DNA of 64,000 bases from Flagellimonas aequoris (GCF_003584165.1 NZ_QXFJ01000015.1:191001-255000); one strand, 5' to 3'; numbered from the stretch's first letter, positions 44,518 to 54,229 are shown. The notes: generated by a model from the sequence alone, not told the origin. Program-made: numbers and translations.

Positions 44518-44889
44518 CTATTCCCTAGTGGCGAAGACCGAGCCGTTCCCTAGGGCCAAGATTTCAGGATCTTGGGCTTTCAACAAGTTGACTGAGACAT
44601 CAGTAACCTGTGGATCGCCATATATAATGGTATAGGTGCCGTTTTCCACGGACCATTTAAAATCGGTATAAAAAACCAGCTTGGAGTTGGAATAGCTTTG
44701 GTACCTACCCAGGTACACGTCATTGAAAATCCATTCTTCCCGAGTGGTATCGGTACTCTTGCCTTCGATATTGGAAGTTTCGACTTTGGCCCAGATGCCC
44801 AAAATGGGATCGTTGTTCTCTGGGATCCGGCTACAGTTGCTTACGGCAATAATGCCTATAATGGACAACAATGAAAAGAGCTTTTTCAT
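44518..44889 (-). CDS. Small hypothetical lipoprotein (123 aa)
   Basis: The lipoprotein signal KKLFSLLSIIGIIAVSNC places the lipid Cys at 19. The mature 105 residues contain the lipocalin-like opening DPILGIWAKVE and strands (EEWIFNDVYLGRYQSYSNSK, YTIIYGDPQVTDVSVN), similar to small lipocalin-fold lipoproteins of this phylum. No specific family recognised. Confidence 0.7.
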   Translation of the reverse strand: MKKLFSLLSIIGIIAVSNCSRIPENNDPILGIWAKVETSNIEGKSTDTTREEWIFNDVYLGRYQSYSNSKLVFYTDFKWSVENGTYTIIYGDPQVTDVSVNLLKAQDPEILALGNGSVFATRE

Positions 44890-45101
44890 AGGTCAAGTAG
44901 GTTAAATTGATTTTGGGACTATTAGAACGCTATTTTGTAGGAAAGTATTGCACCCAATTCTTCAAAATTGTTGTGAAATTCCAATTCTTCGATGAAAGGA
45001 AGGTTTTGTTAACATTTTGACGATTCGAACAATTTTGGGATCGTAACAAAATTGGGCTGCTAAAACTGGTGAAATTCAGCTTTTTTCTGCCCTAAATGCC
45101 G

Positions 45102-45109
45102 TATTTTTG
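45102..45109 (+). promoter_or_regulatory. -7 box of mdh
   Basis: TATTTTTG matches TAnnTTTG, 25 bases before the mdh ATG. Confidence 0.55.
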
Positions 45110-45134
45110 AGCATCAAAATTTAAACTTATACAA

Positions 45135-46061
45135 ATGAAAGTTACCGTAGTTGGAGCAGGCGCAGTCGGAGCAAGCTGTGCAGAATACATAGCAATGAAA
45201 AATTTTGCATCTGAAGTAGTTTTGTTGGATATCAAGGAAGGATATGCCGAAGGTAAGGCCATGGACCTTATGCAAACGGCTTCCCTGAACGGTTTCGATA
45301 CCAAAATTACCGGAAGCACCAACGATTATAGTAAAACGGCTAACAGTGACGTAGTGGTGATCACCTCCGGAATTCCACGTAAGCCCGGGATGACCCGTGA
45401 GGAACTTATAGGGATCAATGCAGGTATTGTGAAGGCCGTGGCCACCAACCTTTTGGAGCACTCGCCAAATACCATCATCATTGTGGTGAGTAACCCAATG
45501 GATACTATGACCTATTTGGTGCACAAGTCCACAGGTTTGCCAAAGAACAGGATCATTGGTATGGGTGGTGCATTGGACAGTGCCCGTTTCAAATACAGAT
45601 TGGCAGAGGCTTTGGGAGCTCCCATTTCCGATGTTGATGGAATGGTGATCGGCGGTCACAGTGATGTAGGTATGGTGCCATTGATCGGCCACGCCACTCG
45701 TAACAGCGTGAAGGTTTCCGAATTCCTTTCCGACGAGCAAATGAGTTGGGTAGTGGAAGAGACCAAAGTAGGTGGAGCCACCTTGACCAAACTATTGGGA
45801 ACCAGTGCTTGGTATGCCCCGGGAGCAGCAGTATCCAGCATGGTTCAGGCCATTGCTTGCGACCAAAAGAAAATGTTCCCTTGTTCCACTATGTTGGATG
45901 GCGAATATGGGTTGAGCGACATCTGTATCGGTGCCCCAGTTATCTTGGGTAAGGACGGTATCGAGAAAATCGTGGAAATTGAGTTGTCCGATGCCGAAAA
46001 AGCTAAAATGCAGGAGAGTGCCGAAGGTGTTAAAAAGACCAACGCATTGCTTCAGGTATAA
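45135..46061 (+). CDS. mdh: Malate dehydrogenase
   Basis: The 308-aa LDH-like malate dehydrogenase has an NAD loop VVGAGAVGA (5-13) and Asp32 selecting NAD. The substrate arginines are in GIPRKPGMTREE (Arg82, Arg88), followed by SNPMDTMTYL, GALDSARFKYRLAEALG and the catalytic His in GGHSDVGMVPL. It interconverts malate and oxaloacetate in the TCA cycle. This compact form is the usual one in Bacteroidota. Confidence 0.96.
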   Translation: MKVTVVGAGAVGASCAEYIAMKNFASEVVLLDIKEGYAEGKAMDLMQTASLNGFDTKITGSTNDYSKTANSDVVVITSGIPRKPGMTREELIGINAGIVKAVATNLLEHSPNTIIIVVSNPMDTMTYLVHKSTGLPKNRIIGMGGALDSARFKYRLAEALGAPISDVDGMVIGGHSDVGMVPLIGHATRNSVKVSEFLSDEQMSWVVEETKVGGATLTKLLGTSAWYAPGAAVSSMVQAIACDQKKMFPCSTMLDGEYGLSDICIGAPVILGKDGIEKIVEIELSDAEKAKMQESAEGVKKTNALLQV

Positions 46062-46085
46062 CAATATTTGACCGACCAGAGAACT

Positions 46086-46160
46086 TGTCATTTTGGGCAT
46101 GATCGTACCTTGGATTTTCTAAGATGTATCCTGGGAATCACCGATCCGTCCGAAATGACA
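46086..46160. repeat. Inverted-repeat element ending TGTCATTT/AAATGACA
   Basis: TGTCATTTTGG (46086-46096) and CCGAAATGACA (46150-46160) form inverted arms around about 53 bases. This type of TGTCATTTC-bordered hairpin element is common between flavobacterial genes (recollection). It lies just downstream of mdh and may also work as a terminator. Confidence 0.45.
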
Positions 46161-46214
46161 TTTTCATTTTAACAACATAGGGGTAGGCTATAATTGCAAT
46201 TACATCATTTTCTA

Positions 46215-46245
46215 TTGGCAAATCTTATCGGAAATGATATATTTG
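46215..46245 (+). promoter_or_regulatory. secDF promoter
   Basis: TTG (46215-46217), a 20-bp spacer and TATATTTG (46238-46245) fit the Bacteroidota promoter consensus, 38 bases before the ATG. Confidence 0.7.
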
Positions 46246-46283
46246 CACGCTGTTTAAGAAAACTTCTAAAAATTTAATAATCA

Positions 46284-49250
46284 ATGCAAAATAAAGGACT
46301 TATAAGGCTTTTCGCTATCCTTTTTGGCTTGGTGAGCATTTATCAGTTATCCTATACCTTCATCGCTAGTAAGTTGGAAAAAGATGCTGAGGCTTACGCA
46401 GTTAGCCGAATTTCGGAAGCTGAGGATGATTATGTGGCCAAGCGTGAAGCTTTAGAGGCATCGTATTTGGATTCCATCGGTGACAACACTGTATTGGGCT
46501 TTACGAGCTATGAAGATGCCAAGAAAAAAGAGTTGAACAAAGGTCTTGACTTGAAGGGAGGGATCAATGTTACCTTGCAGATTTCCGTAAAGGATATTTT
46601 GAAGGGATTGGCCAACAATACCAAAAACCCTGTGTTCAACAAAGCTTTGGCTGATGCCGACAATGCATCCAAGAGTAGTGATCAAACCTATTTGGAGCTT
46701 TTCTTTGAAGCTTTTGACAATATTAAGGGAGATACCAAATTGGCCTCACCTGATATTTTTGCCAATAAGGGCCTGAGCGACGACATCAATTTCCAAATGT
46801 CGGATGATGAGGTAAAACCTATCATCAGGAAGAAAATCGACGAGTCCATTGTTTCTGCATTTGAAGTACTTCGTGAGCGTATCGATGGTTTTGGGGTAAC
46901 CCAGCCCAACATCCAAAGGGAAGGAAACTCAGGACGTATTTTGGTGGAACTTCCAGGAGCTAGGGATATTGCCCGTGCCCAAGAACTACTTTCCAGTACG
47001 GCACAATTGGAATTTTGGGAAACCTATTCTCAGAATAACCAGAGTTTGGGAACCTTCTTGGTGAACGCCAATGAAAGATTGAAGGAAATCTTGAAGCCTG
47101 AACAAGCTAAGGAAGAAGTATCCAAGCCTGAGTCTGAAATTGACTCATTGCTTTCGGATGTGGCCCAAGATTCATTGGACATGACCCAAGAGGCCAACCC
47201 GCTATTGGGCAAACTTATTCCGGCCAACCCCGGTAGCCATGCCATCGCAAGGGCCATGGTGAGTGATACTGCTGAAATTGGCGGTTACCTAAGAATGCCA
47301 GAGATCAAGAGATTGTTGCCCAACGATATCCAATTCACCAAATTCCTTTGGGAAAGAGCTGCCAAGGATGTGGAAGTGGTGGAATTGTACGCCCTTAAAT
47401 CCAATAGAGATGGAGTGCCCAGGATCAGCGGGGACGTGGTTTCAGACGCACAGGATACCTTTGACCAGTTCAATAAGCCTGCGGTAAGCATGACCATGAA
47501 CACCCGTGGGGCCAAGGAATGGGAAAAACTGACAGGGGATGCCTATAACAACCAGACGGGTATCGCCATTGTATTGGATAATAAGGTATATACTGCTCCT
47601 GGGGTTTCTACAGGACCCATTTCAGGAGGCCGTTCAGAGATTACCGGTACCTTTACCGTAAACGAGACCAAGGATATTGCCAACGTGTTGCGTGCTGGTA
47701 AACTACCTGCATCTGCAGAGATCATCCAATCTGAAGTAGTAGGTCCATCATTGGGGCAAGAGGCCATTGATAGTGGTTTTATGTCTTTTGCCATAGCCAT
47801 GGTTTTTGTTTTGCTGTGGATGATTTTCTACTATGGTAAAGCGGGAGTTTTTGCTGATATAGCATTGATTTTCAATATCTTGTTGATTTTTGGTGTACTG
47901 ACCAGCTTGGGAGCTGTACTGACATTGCCAGGTATTGCCGGTATCGTGTTGACCATTGGTATGTCCGTGGATGCCAACGTATTGATCTATGAGCGTATTA
48001 AGGAAGAATTGGCCAAAGGAAAAGGGAAGGCCCAAGCCATTGCTGATGGTTTTGGAAATGCACTTTCCTCCATTTTGGATGCCAACATCACCACAGGTCT
48101 GACCGCTATCATTCTCTTTATATTCGGTTCTGGACCTATTAAAGGATTTGCGACCACTCTTTTGATCGGTATCGTAACGTCATTGTTCACGGCCATTTTT
48201 GTAACCCGTTTGATGATCGACTCTTACACGGCCAAAAAAGGTAGAAGATTGGATTTCACCACAGGTATCACCAAGAACCTGTTCAAAAACGTGAACATCG
48301 ATTTCTTGGCAAAACGTAAGATTGCATATGTGCTATCTGGAATCTTAGTAGCGGTGAGTGTTTTCTCTCTGTTTACTCTCAAGCTTCAGCAAGGGGTTGA
48401 TTTCATTGGTGGGCGTTCCTACCAAATCCGTTTTGAAAAAGTAGTAAACCCATCAGAGATCGCTTCTGAGTTGAACGATGTGTTCGGTAGCGGAACCAGT
48501 GTGAAGACATTTGGGGATGCCAACCAAATCAAGGTCACCACTCCGTATAAAGTAGATGAGGAAGGCGTGGAAGTCGATAATGAAATCCAAACTAAATTAT
48601 ATACCACTTTACAGAAATATCTTCCGGATGGAACTTCTTTTGAAGACTTTACCGTAGGTGCCTCTGAAAAGTCAATCGGTATCTTGCAATCCGTGAAGGT
48701 AGGACCTACCATTGCGGACGATATCAAGAAAAATGCTTTCTTGGCCATTTTGGGATCTTTGGCTGTGGTGTTCCTTTACATCTTGCTTCGATTTAGAAAA
48801 TGGCAATTCTCGTTGGGTGCCGTTGTTGCGGTTTTCCACGATGTGATGATCGTGTTGGGTATCTTCTCTTTAACAGGAAAGATCATGCCCTTTAACATGG
48901 AAATTGACCAAGCCTTTATTGCTGCGATATTGACAGTAATCGGTTACTCGTTGAACGATACCGTGGTAGTGTTCGACCGTATCCGTGAAATAACCAATAT
49001 CAAAGGTTTAAAAGGTGGGGAAAATATAAATGAAGCCTTGAACAGTACATTGAGCCGTACATTGAATACCTCATTGACTACATTGATCGTATTGTTGGCC
49101 ATCTTCGTTTTTGGAGGTGAAAGCCTACGCGGATTCATGTTCGCCATGATCATTGGTGTGGTTGTGGGTACGTATTCTTCGATATTCGTGGCTACTCCAT
49201 TGATGTTCGATGCACTCAAGAAGAAAATTGCTGCTGCTACAGGAGCATAG
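46284..49250 (+). CDS. secDF: Fused protein-export subunits SecD-SecF
   Basis: The 988-aa protein joins SecD (about 1-650) and SecF (about 670-988). Evidence for SecD is LDLKGGINVTLQISV, the P1 domain (RIDGFGVTQPNIQREG, LVELPGARD), then helices with GMSVDANVLIYERIKEEL. For SecF it is the start of the second half with QGVDFIGGRSYQIRF, followed by IGYSLNDTVVVFDRIRE and RTLNTSLTT. SecDF uses proton flow to pull proteins through SecYEG. The fused gene is normal for this phylum. A terminator follows at 49276-49303. Confidence 0.95.
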   Translation: MQNKGLIRLFAILFGLVSIYQLSYTFIASKLEKDAEAYAVSRISEAEDDYVAKREALEASYLDSIGDNTVLGFTSYEDAKKKELNKGLDLKGGINVTLQISVKDILKGLANNTKNPVFNKALADADNASKSSDQTYLELFFEAFDNIKGDTKLASPDIFANKGLSDDINFQMSDDEVKPIIRKKIDESIVSAFEVLRERIDGFGVTQPNIQREGNSGRILVELPGARDIARAQELLSSTAQLEFWETYSQNNQSLGTFLVNANERLKEILKPEQAKEEVSKPESEIDSLLSDVAQDSLDMTQEANPLLGKLIPANPGSHAIARAMVSDTAEIGGYLRMPEIKRLLPNDIQFTKFLWERAAKDVEVVELYALKSNRDGVPRISGDVVSDAQDTFDQFNKPAVSMTMNTRGAKEWEKLTGDAYNNQTGIAIVLDNKVYTAPGVSTGPISGGRSEITGTFTVNETKDIANVLRAGKLPASAEIIQSEVVGPSLGQEAIDSGFMSFAIAMVFVLLWMIFYYGKAGVFADIALIFNILLIFGVLTSLGAVLTLPGIAGIVLTIGMSVDANVLIYERIKEELAKGKGKAQAIADGFGNALSSILDANITTGLTAIILFIFGSGPIKGFATTLLIGIVTSLFTAIFVTRLMIDSYTAKKGRRLDFTTGITKNLFKNVNIDFLAKRKIAYVLSGILVAVSVFSLFTLKLQQGVDFIGGRSYQIRFEKVVNPSEIASELNDVFGSGTSVKTFGDANQIKVTTPYKVDEEGVEVDNEIQTKLYTTLQKYLPDGTSFEDFTVGASEKSIGILQSVKVGPTIADDIKKNAFLAILGSLAVVFLYILLRFRKWQFSLGAVVAVFHDVMIVLGIFSLTGKIMPFNMEIDQAFIAAILTVIGYSLNDTVVVFDRIREITNIKGLKGGENINEALNSTLSRTLNTSLTTLIVLLAIFVFGGESLRGFMFAMIIGVVVGTYSSIFVATPLMFDALKKKIAAATGA

Positions 49251-49275
49251 TTTAAGTTTTTAGATTACACCAAGT

Positions 49276-49303
49276 AAAGGGCCACATGCACAAGTGGCCC
49301 TTT
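49276..49303. terminator. secDF terminator
   Basis: AAAGGGCCAC-ATGCACAA-GTGGCCCTTT with a T tail. The A-rich left flank also serves the convergent glycosyltransferase gene. Confidence 0.85.
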
Positions 49304-49322
49304 ATTTTTTCGTTGATCGGTA

Positions 49323-50786
49323 TTATACTTTATTGTTGGCCAAAACTTCAAGCCAGCCAATCAATTGACTGAACAATGTAAAGTTTTGGATGACCCTTAA
49401 TTGTCCATTGAACCCCCATTTGTCCCTATCTTTTGTATGGTTCAACATGTAAGTCAATGTTTTGGAAAGTTGTTCAATATCCGTTGGGTCTTCATTGATC
49501 TGCCCTGTTTTGTTATGGACTACTTGAAATTTCAACCCGGCAGCACCTGAAACCAGTACAGGTTTTCTCTTCCACATGGCTTCCGTGGCCGTGAGTCCAA
49601 AACCTTCTTGAATGGAATTTTGCACAATAATGCTCGAAGTACGTTGTAAGGCATTGACGATGAGTGCATTTTCCTTGGGATTGTCCAACGGTAATAAGAG
49701 AATAGCAATATCCTTCTGTAAATTACGGTCCACTTTTTTATAGGCTTCCGTGAGTTCATTGAGTACTTCCTGCCCCTCTGGGTCATCGGAAACAAAATCA
49801 GGGTCAGGTCCGCCCATCACTAAAAGCGTCATCTCAATACGTTTGTACTCCAAACTATCCGGATCTCCATTTTTGCGGTTGTCCAGTTTCATTTTAATAA
49901 AGGCATCCATAAGTTCCTTAAAACCTTTAAGGCGGTCCCATCTTGATATTTCCATCACTATGGGCCGATAAATAAGGTCCAAGTTTTCATCGGCCCTTAA
50001 CAGGTCAAAGGAACCATCCGGCATTATTTTTCGTACCAAATATTTGTATCGATCATAAAGAATGGCCTTATGGTCGTCCAGTACCCCAGATTGATATAAA
50101 ATACCAATGCATTTGTGCAATTGTAATTCCCTGTTTTTGTGACTTAAGGGGTCAATGGCAGGAGGAATGATGGAGGTTCTTTTCTTTAACGGTTTGGGGA
50201 CATAAGCGGGTAAACTAAACACAAAATGGTCGTAATCGTCGGTGTAGGGACTTAGGAACTCCCACACGGCATCGGTTATCTCGGTATCCTCTTCCAATCC
50301 GATATGGCATCGCCAAATAATGGAAACTTTTCTCTCTTTTTTGATCATGGAAGCCAAGGGCATGGGTTGTGGGTCGTGGACCACTACAATATCCCCATCA
50401 TTGATTAGTTCCAGAGCCTTGGGTAGATTATTTCTGTTGACAGCTTCGTATACTTGTCTGTCCTCTACCGTAAAAATACCATTTCCGCTTCCATGTATGG
50501 CATTGTGGATGCGTTTGGTGATATCAAAGAATGCTTTTTCCCTAGCCTCGATGACGAGCCACTCAATGGACACTCCGAGTTCCCGTAAAATTCGCATTTG
50601 GCTGGGCAACATCTCGGCAACACCACCGCCCAAGGCGGTTGAATTAATCATCCAAATGGTTTTACCTTTTAGGGATGCTATGGGTTCCTTGGCTTGTTCC
50701 AAAAAGTCGAGGACCGAGGAATACAGAGAGCCGTACGCCTTATAATCTTCAATTTTGGCGCCGGGTTTAACGTTGATTTTTTGCAT
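49323..50786 (-). CDS. Family-4 glycosyltransferase, TreT-like (trehalose synthase type)
   Basis: I choose ATG 50786; the longer frame needs TTG. The 487-aa GT-B protein shows WMINSTALGGGVAEMLPSQM, the nucleotide-sugar loop typical of trehalose glycosyltransferring synthases. It also has VVHDPQPMPLASMI, IIPPAIDPLSHKNR, MEISRWDRLKGFKEL and the EX7E motif in EGFGLTATE. TreT makes trehalose from an NDP-glucose and glucose. The exact donor and product here are inferred. It lies 84 bases after the ABC ATPase on the same strand. Confidence 0.83.
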   Translation of the reverse strand: MQKINVKPGAKIEDYKAYGSLYSSVLDFLEQAKEPIASLKGKTIWMINSTALGGGVAEMLPSQMRILRELGVSIEWLVIEAREKAFFDITKRIHNAIHGSGNGIFTVEDRQVYEAVNRNNLPKALELINDGDIVVVHDPQPMPLASMIKKERKVSIIWRCHIGLEEDTEITDAVWEFLSPYTDDYDHFVFSLPAYVPKPLKKRTSIIPPAIDPLSHKNRELQLHKCIGILYQSGVLDDHKAILYDRYKYLVRKIMPDGSFDLLRADENLDLIYRPIVMEISRWDRLKGFKELMDAFIKMKLDNRKNGDPDSLEYKRIEMTLLVMGGPDPDFVSDDPEGQEVLNELTEAYKKVDRNLQKDIAILLLPLDNPKENALIVNALQRTSSIIVQNSIQEGFGLTATEAMWKRKPVLVSGAAGLKFQVVHNKTGQINEDPTDIEQLSKTLTYMLNHTKDRDKWGFNGQLRVIQNFTLFSQLIGWLEVLANNKV

Positions 50787-50870
50787 GGAAGGGTATGGTG
50801 AATAGTTGAATTCCCTATAAGATAGCAAAAAATAGCAAATTTTAGTAAGATGCTGTTTTTGAAGTGTTTA

Positions 50871-52118
50871 CTATTGTTTTATGGAGCCGATTGATCCTTC
50901 TTCGGACGGATGGAGCTCAAAAATATATTGAGGGTCCAATTGGGGCTCTTTCCTGTGCGAAACGAAGACAATGGCAGAATCACTTTCGGCTGCTATTTTG
51001 TTGACCAAGGCCACAAAAAGGGAAGCGCTCGCATCGTCCAGACCTGCTGTGGGTTCGTCCAAGATCAGAAGAGGAGGGTGTTTTACCATGGCCCGGGCTA
51101 CCATGACCAATCTTTTGTCCCCAACGGAAAGATCTCGGAAATAATCCTCTCTTTTATCGTAAAGGTTCAAGAGTTTCAACCATTGATGTGCCAAGTTTTT
51201 CTCTATATCGGTCGGCTGTACGTATAACCCAATGGAGTCATGGAGTCCTGAAATGATCATATTCTCCAAACTGTGGTAGCCCCTGAACTTATCCGTGACA
51301 GCAGGAGTGTAATAACCAATTTTTTGCTTCAGGTCCCAAACACTTTCCCCGCTTCCCTTTTTTTGTCCAAACAAGGTGAGGTCTTGCCCGTATCCTTTAT
51401 GACTATCACCGGTTATCATGGAGAGTATGGTGGATTTTCCACTACCATTGGGGCCGATCAATTGCCAAAACTCCCCTTGCCCTATGGTCCAGTCAATATG
51501 GTTCAGCACTGGTCGCCCATCAAAGCTCACAGAAACATTTTTCATCACGACTAAATCGGGGAGGTTGCACTCCAAAACGTCAATGGGAGGCGGAATACTA
51601 CCTTCAAAAATAACACTATCTTGTCTGTTCTCGCTCCAGAACGCTTCTGGTGATGGGTAGGTTTTTAGGGAATTGCCTTCCAATTTTAGGAAATGTGTGG
51701 TAATCGGTAAAATATCGTCCAAACGGCTTACCATTTGCACCAGAATTCGCGAGTTGCCTATTTCGCACAGGCGCTCCTTTAAGCTTGCCTGGGTGGCCAC
51801 ATCCAAGTTGTCGTAAGGATTGATGAGCACCAAAAAGTCAGGATTTTGCAGTAACAAATGGTTGAGCAGGGCCTTTTTTTGCTCCCCGCTGCTCATGGTC
51901 TTGAGGGATTGCGGCCTATCCTTGGTCAATATTTTAATATCATGTCTTTCTTCCTCATCCATAAACCGGTCAATCTCGGAACGGGAGAAAAGCAGACCAT
52001 TTAAGGTTGATAGTTCCTGAAGTTGTGAAATGGGTTTTTGATGTAATAGCTCCTGAACCAAATCTTGGGTAGTAGAGGTATTGTTGGTAAGGATAGCGTA
52101 GATTTTGGGTTGATCCAT
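50871..52118 (-). CDS. Double ABC ATPase with degenerate N-terminal half (ModF-like)
   Basis: In this 415-aa protein the N-terminal half (1-180) lacks any Walker A motif but keeps a signature-like MSSGEQKKALL and a Walker-B-like LVLINPYDNLD. The C-terminal half is intact: GPNGSGKST, a variant signature LSVGDKRLVMVARAM, LLILDEPTAGLDD and the switch His FVSHR. The layout recalls ModF/PhrA-type soluble ABC proteins with unequal halves. No membrane subunit is encoded nearby. The loss of the first P loop is the notable point. It starts 30 bases after the GNAT gene. Confidence 0.8.
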   Translation of the reverse strand: MDQPKIYAILTNNTSTTQDLVQELLHQKPISQLQELSTLNGLLFSRSEIDRFMDEEERHDIKILTKDRPQSLKTMSSGEQKKALLNHLLLQNPDFLVLINPYDNLDVATQASLKERLCEIGNSRILVQMVSRLDDILPITTHFLKLEGNSLKTYPSPEAFWSENRQDSVIFEGSIPPPIDVLECNLPDLVVMKNVSVSFDGRPVLNHIDWTIGQGEFWQLIGPNGSGKSTILSMITGDSHKGYGQDLTLFGQKKGSGESVWDLKQKIGYYTPAVTDKFRGYHSLENMIISGLHDSIGLYVQPTDIEKNLAHQWLKLLNLYDKREDYFRDLSVGDKRLVMVARAMVKHPPLLILDEPTAGLDDASASLFVALVNKIAAESDSAIVFVSHRKEPQLDPQYIFELHPSEEGSIGSIKQ

Positions 52119-52148
52119 GAAGCGGGCACTAAAAACCCAAAATTACGA

Positions 52149-52673
52149 TTATCCTTGGTTTACCCGAAAAATATGGACTGGATTGTCCTTATAGATCGTG
52201 GTTTTATCCAAAAACATCCCATTTTTGAGGGCCACTTTTTGAGAGGGAATATTGTTTACATGGATAATGGAGATCAGTGAGCCCGAAAAATGGTTCTCGA
52301 ACGCGAATTCCTTGCATTTTTGGGCAGCTTCAAAGGCAAATCCCTGTAACCAGAATTCAGGGAGTATGGAATATCCTATTTCCAGTTCTTGGATGTTGTC
52401 GACCTCTTGAACCAAAAGACCACAAATACCTACCAATTTTCCTGATTCTTTTTGGATGAGCGCATTCATGCCGCCTAAATCCTTTTCATACCGTTCAAAA
52501 ATACGATCAAATTGTGTTTGACAAGCTTCCATGGGATCGGTTGGCAATCCTTCCCAAAATTGAGTGGATCGGGGATTGAAATAAAAGGGAAGCCAATCGT
52601 TGAAATCCGACTCCTGCAACCTTCTAAAAAGTAGTCGGTCAGTAGATTCGTTTTCCAGTAGGTATTTGGGCAT
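52149..52673 (-). CDS. GNAT-family N-acetyltransferase (RimJ-like)
   Basis: ATG 52673 gives a 174-aa protein; its ATG overlaps the TAA of the DUF192 gene (TAATG), so translation is coupled. RimJ/RimL landmarks: TDRLLFRRLQESDFNDWLPF, GICGLLVQEVDNIQELEIGY, ILPEFWLQGFAFEAAQKCKE and a late NNIPSQKVALKNGMFLDKT. Such enzymes acetylate amino groups of proteins or small molecules. The substrate is unknown. An upstream ATG at 52718 would lie inside the DUF192 gene and is rejected. Confidence 0.85.
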   Translation of the reverse strand: MPKYLLENESTDRLLFRRLQESDFNDWLPFYFNPRSTQFWEGLPTDPMEACQTQFDRIFERYEKDLGGMNALIQKESGKLVGICGLLVQEVDNIQELEIGYSILPEFWLQGFAFEAAQKCKEFAFENHFSGSLISIIHVNNIPSQKVALKNGMFLDKTTIYKDNPVHIFRVNQG

Positions 52674-53155
52674 TAGTTTCGGGTGTAGGAAATGCTGTCG
52701 CCTACTTGAAGGCCCCATTGGTCCGAGAGCCCTGCATTAATTTCCAATACATATTTGGCTGGCAAATCGGATGGTAGACTGGTTTCATCATAAGGCTTCG
52801 CGTTCTTCTGAAAACTTACAATTTTTTGATTTTCACCAATATAGATGATGTCCAACGGGAACTCGGTATTCTTCATATAAAAGGAACGCGCGCCCACATT
52901 CGGAAAAATAAAAAGCATGCCCTGACTTTTCTCCATGGAGGGGCGGTACATCAGCCCGGTTTGGGTTTCGTATTCGGTCTCGGCTATCTCAATGTCCAAA
53001 TCAACCTTGGTGGAGTCGGATTGCATTTTCCAAATGGATAGGTTTCCTTCTTTGGTAAACGCGATGGTATCGGTTTTGATTTCCTTTTTGGAATCGGTCT
53101 TGCAAGAAGCAAGGACCAATAGGAAAATCAAAAGCAATCTTTTAAAAATAAGCAT
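52673..53155 (-). CDS. DUF192 lipoprotein
   Basis: The lipoprotein signal IFKRLLLIFLLVLASC gives lipid Cys18. The DUF192 core follows: EIAETEYETQTGLMYRPSME, SQGMLFIFPNVGARSFYMKN (the family's FWMKN-type strand), PLDIIYIGENQKIVSFQ and VLEINAGLSDQWGLQVGD. It is a small beta-barrel-like fold of unknown function. The gene is 3 bases after lgt, so the lipidating enzyme and this lipoprotein share a transcript. Confidence 0.88.
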   Translation of the reverse strand: MLIFKRLLLIFLLVLASCKTDSKKEIKTDTIAFTKEGNLSIWKMQSDSTKVDLDIEIAETEYETQTGLMYRPSMEKSQGMLFIFPNVGARSFYMKNTEFPLDIIYIGENQKIVSFQKNAKPYDETSLPSDLPAKYVLEINAGLSDQWGLQVGDSISYTRN

Positions 53156-53158
53156 AGT

Positions 53159-54124
53159 TTATTCTTTTTCAAGGGTTGGCCTGAACATGAAGTACAAGCC
53201 GATAATGATCATTGGGATGCTGAGCCATTGTCCCGTGGTGAGCACATCTCCCAAGGAATCCTCAAAACCACCTTGGCTTTTCTTGAAGAACTCCACCACA
53301 AAACGGACGATGAACAACAGGGCCATGAACATTCCGAAAAGGTATCCGGGTTTGTCCTTTTTATTGGTTTTCCAGTACAGTTGGTACAGGATAATGAAAA
53401 CAAAGATGTAACAGATGGCCTCGTACAATTGTGCTGGATGGCGATAGGGGATGGATTCCAGTATATTGGAAAATTCAGGGTTGTGCTGAATGGCCTTGTA
53501 CGCAGCATTTTCAGTTTGTTGCTTGGTCAATGCCATGGCCTTGTAGGCAGGCATATCGTCCGAATCACGGATAAAACGTGTGGCCAAAAAATAGGATTTG
53601 TCAACCACCTTTCCATTAATCTCCGAATTGAAAAAATTGCCCAATCGCACAAAACAGGCGCCAATGGCCGATGGAATCACCAATCGGTCCAACAACCAGA
53701 GCATTTTAATATCCTTCCATTTTCTGCAATACAGCCACATACCAATAATGGCAGCAATAGTGGCCCCATGGCTGGCCAATCCGGTAAATCCGGTGAACTC
53801 ATATCCGTTGATGATTCCAAAGAGATTACCGTTGGCACTTTCACGGATAGGAAGCAATATTTCCACCAAATGGTTTTGGTAATACTCCCAATCATAGAAG
53901 AAGACATGGCCCAAACGAGCGCCCAACATGATGGAAACCACCGTGTAGATGAAAAGGGAATCCAGCTTTTCCATGGATTTCTTTTCATTCTGGAAGATTT
54001 TCTTCATGAGGAACCAACCCACCACAAAGGCCGCGATCCAGAGCAGATTGTAATACTTTATTTGTATGAAACCCAACTTAAAAAGGGTTCCTTCGGGGTT
54101 CCAATCAAATCCAAGGAAATACAT
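53159..54124 (-). CDS. lgt: Prolipoprotein diacylglyceryl transferase
   Basis: The 321-aa inner-membrane enzyme has seven helices. It carries the Lgt signature RLGNFFNSEINGKVV (about 166-180), an upstream SHGATIAAI region with the catalytic His, and the conserved HPAQLYEAI and GYLFGMF. It transfers diacylglycerol from phosphatidylglycerol to the lipobox Cys of prolipoproteins. An insertion after the signature (about 180-235) lengthens the protein, as seen in other flavobacterial Lgt. It heads the lgt-DUF192-GNAT operon. Confidence 0.95.
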   Translation of the reverse strand: MYFLGFDWNPEGTLFKLGFIQIKYYNLLWIAAFVVGWFLMKKIFQNEKKSMEKLDSLFIYTVVSIMLGARLGHVFFYDWEYYQNHLVEILLPIRESANGNLFGIINGYEFTGFTGLASHGATIAAIIGMWLYCRKWKDIKMLWLLDRLVIPSAIGACFVRLGNFFNSEINGKVVDKSYFLATRFIRDSDDMPAYKAMALTKQQTENAAYKAIQHNPEFSNILESIPYRHPAQLYEAICYIFVFIILYQLYWKTNKKDKPGYLFGMFMALLFIVRFVVEFFKKSQGGFEDSLGDVLTTGQWLSIPMIIIGLYFMFRPTLEKE

Positions 54125-54229
54125 CTAAATAAATTTTGGACTAATATAACTACTTTGGATGGTTGATGGGTGCGATTAAGGAATTTTTGGCTAGGGTTAC
54201 CGAAATATAACCATTCTGATACCTTGGGT

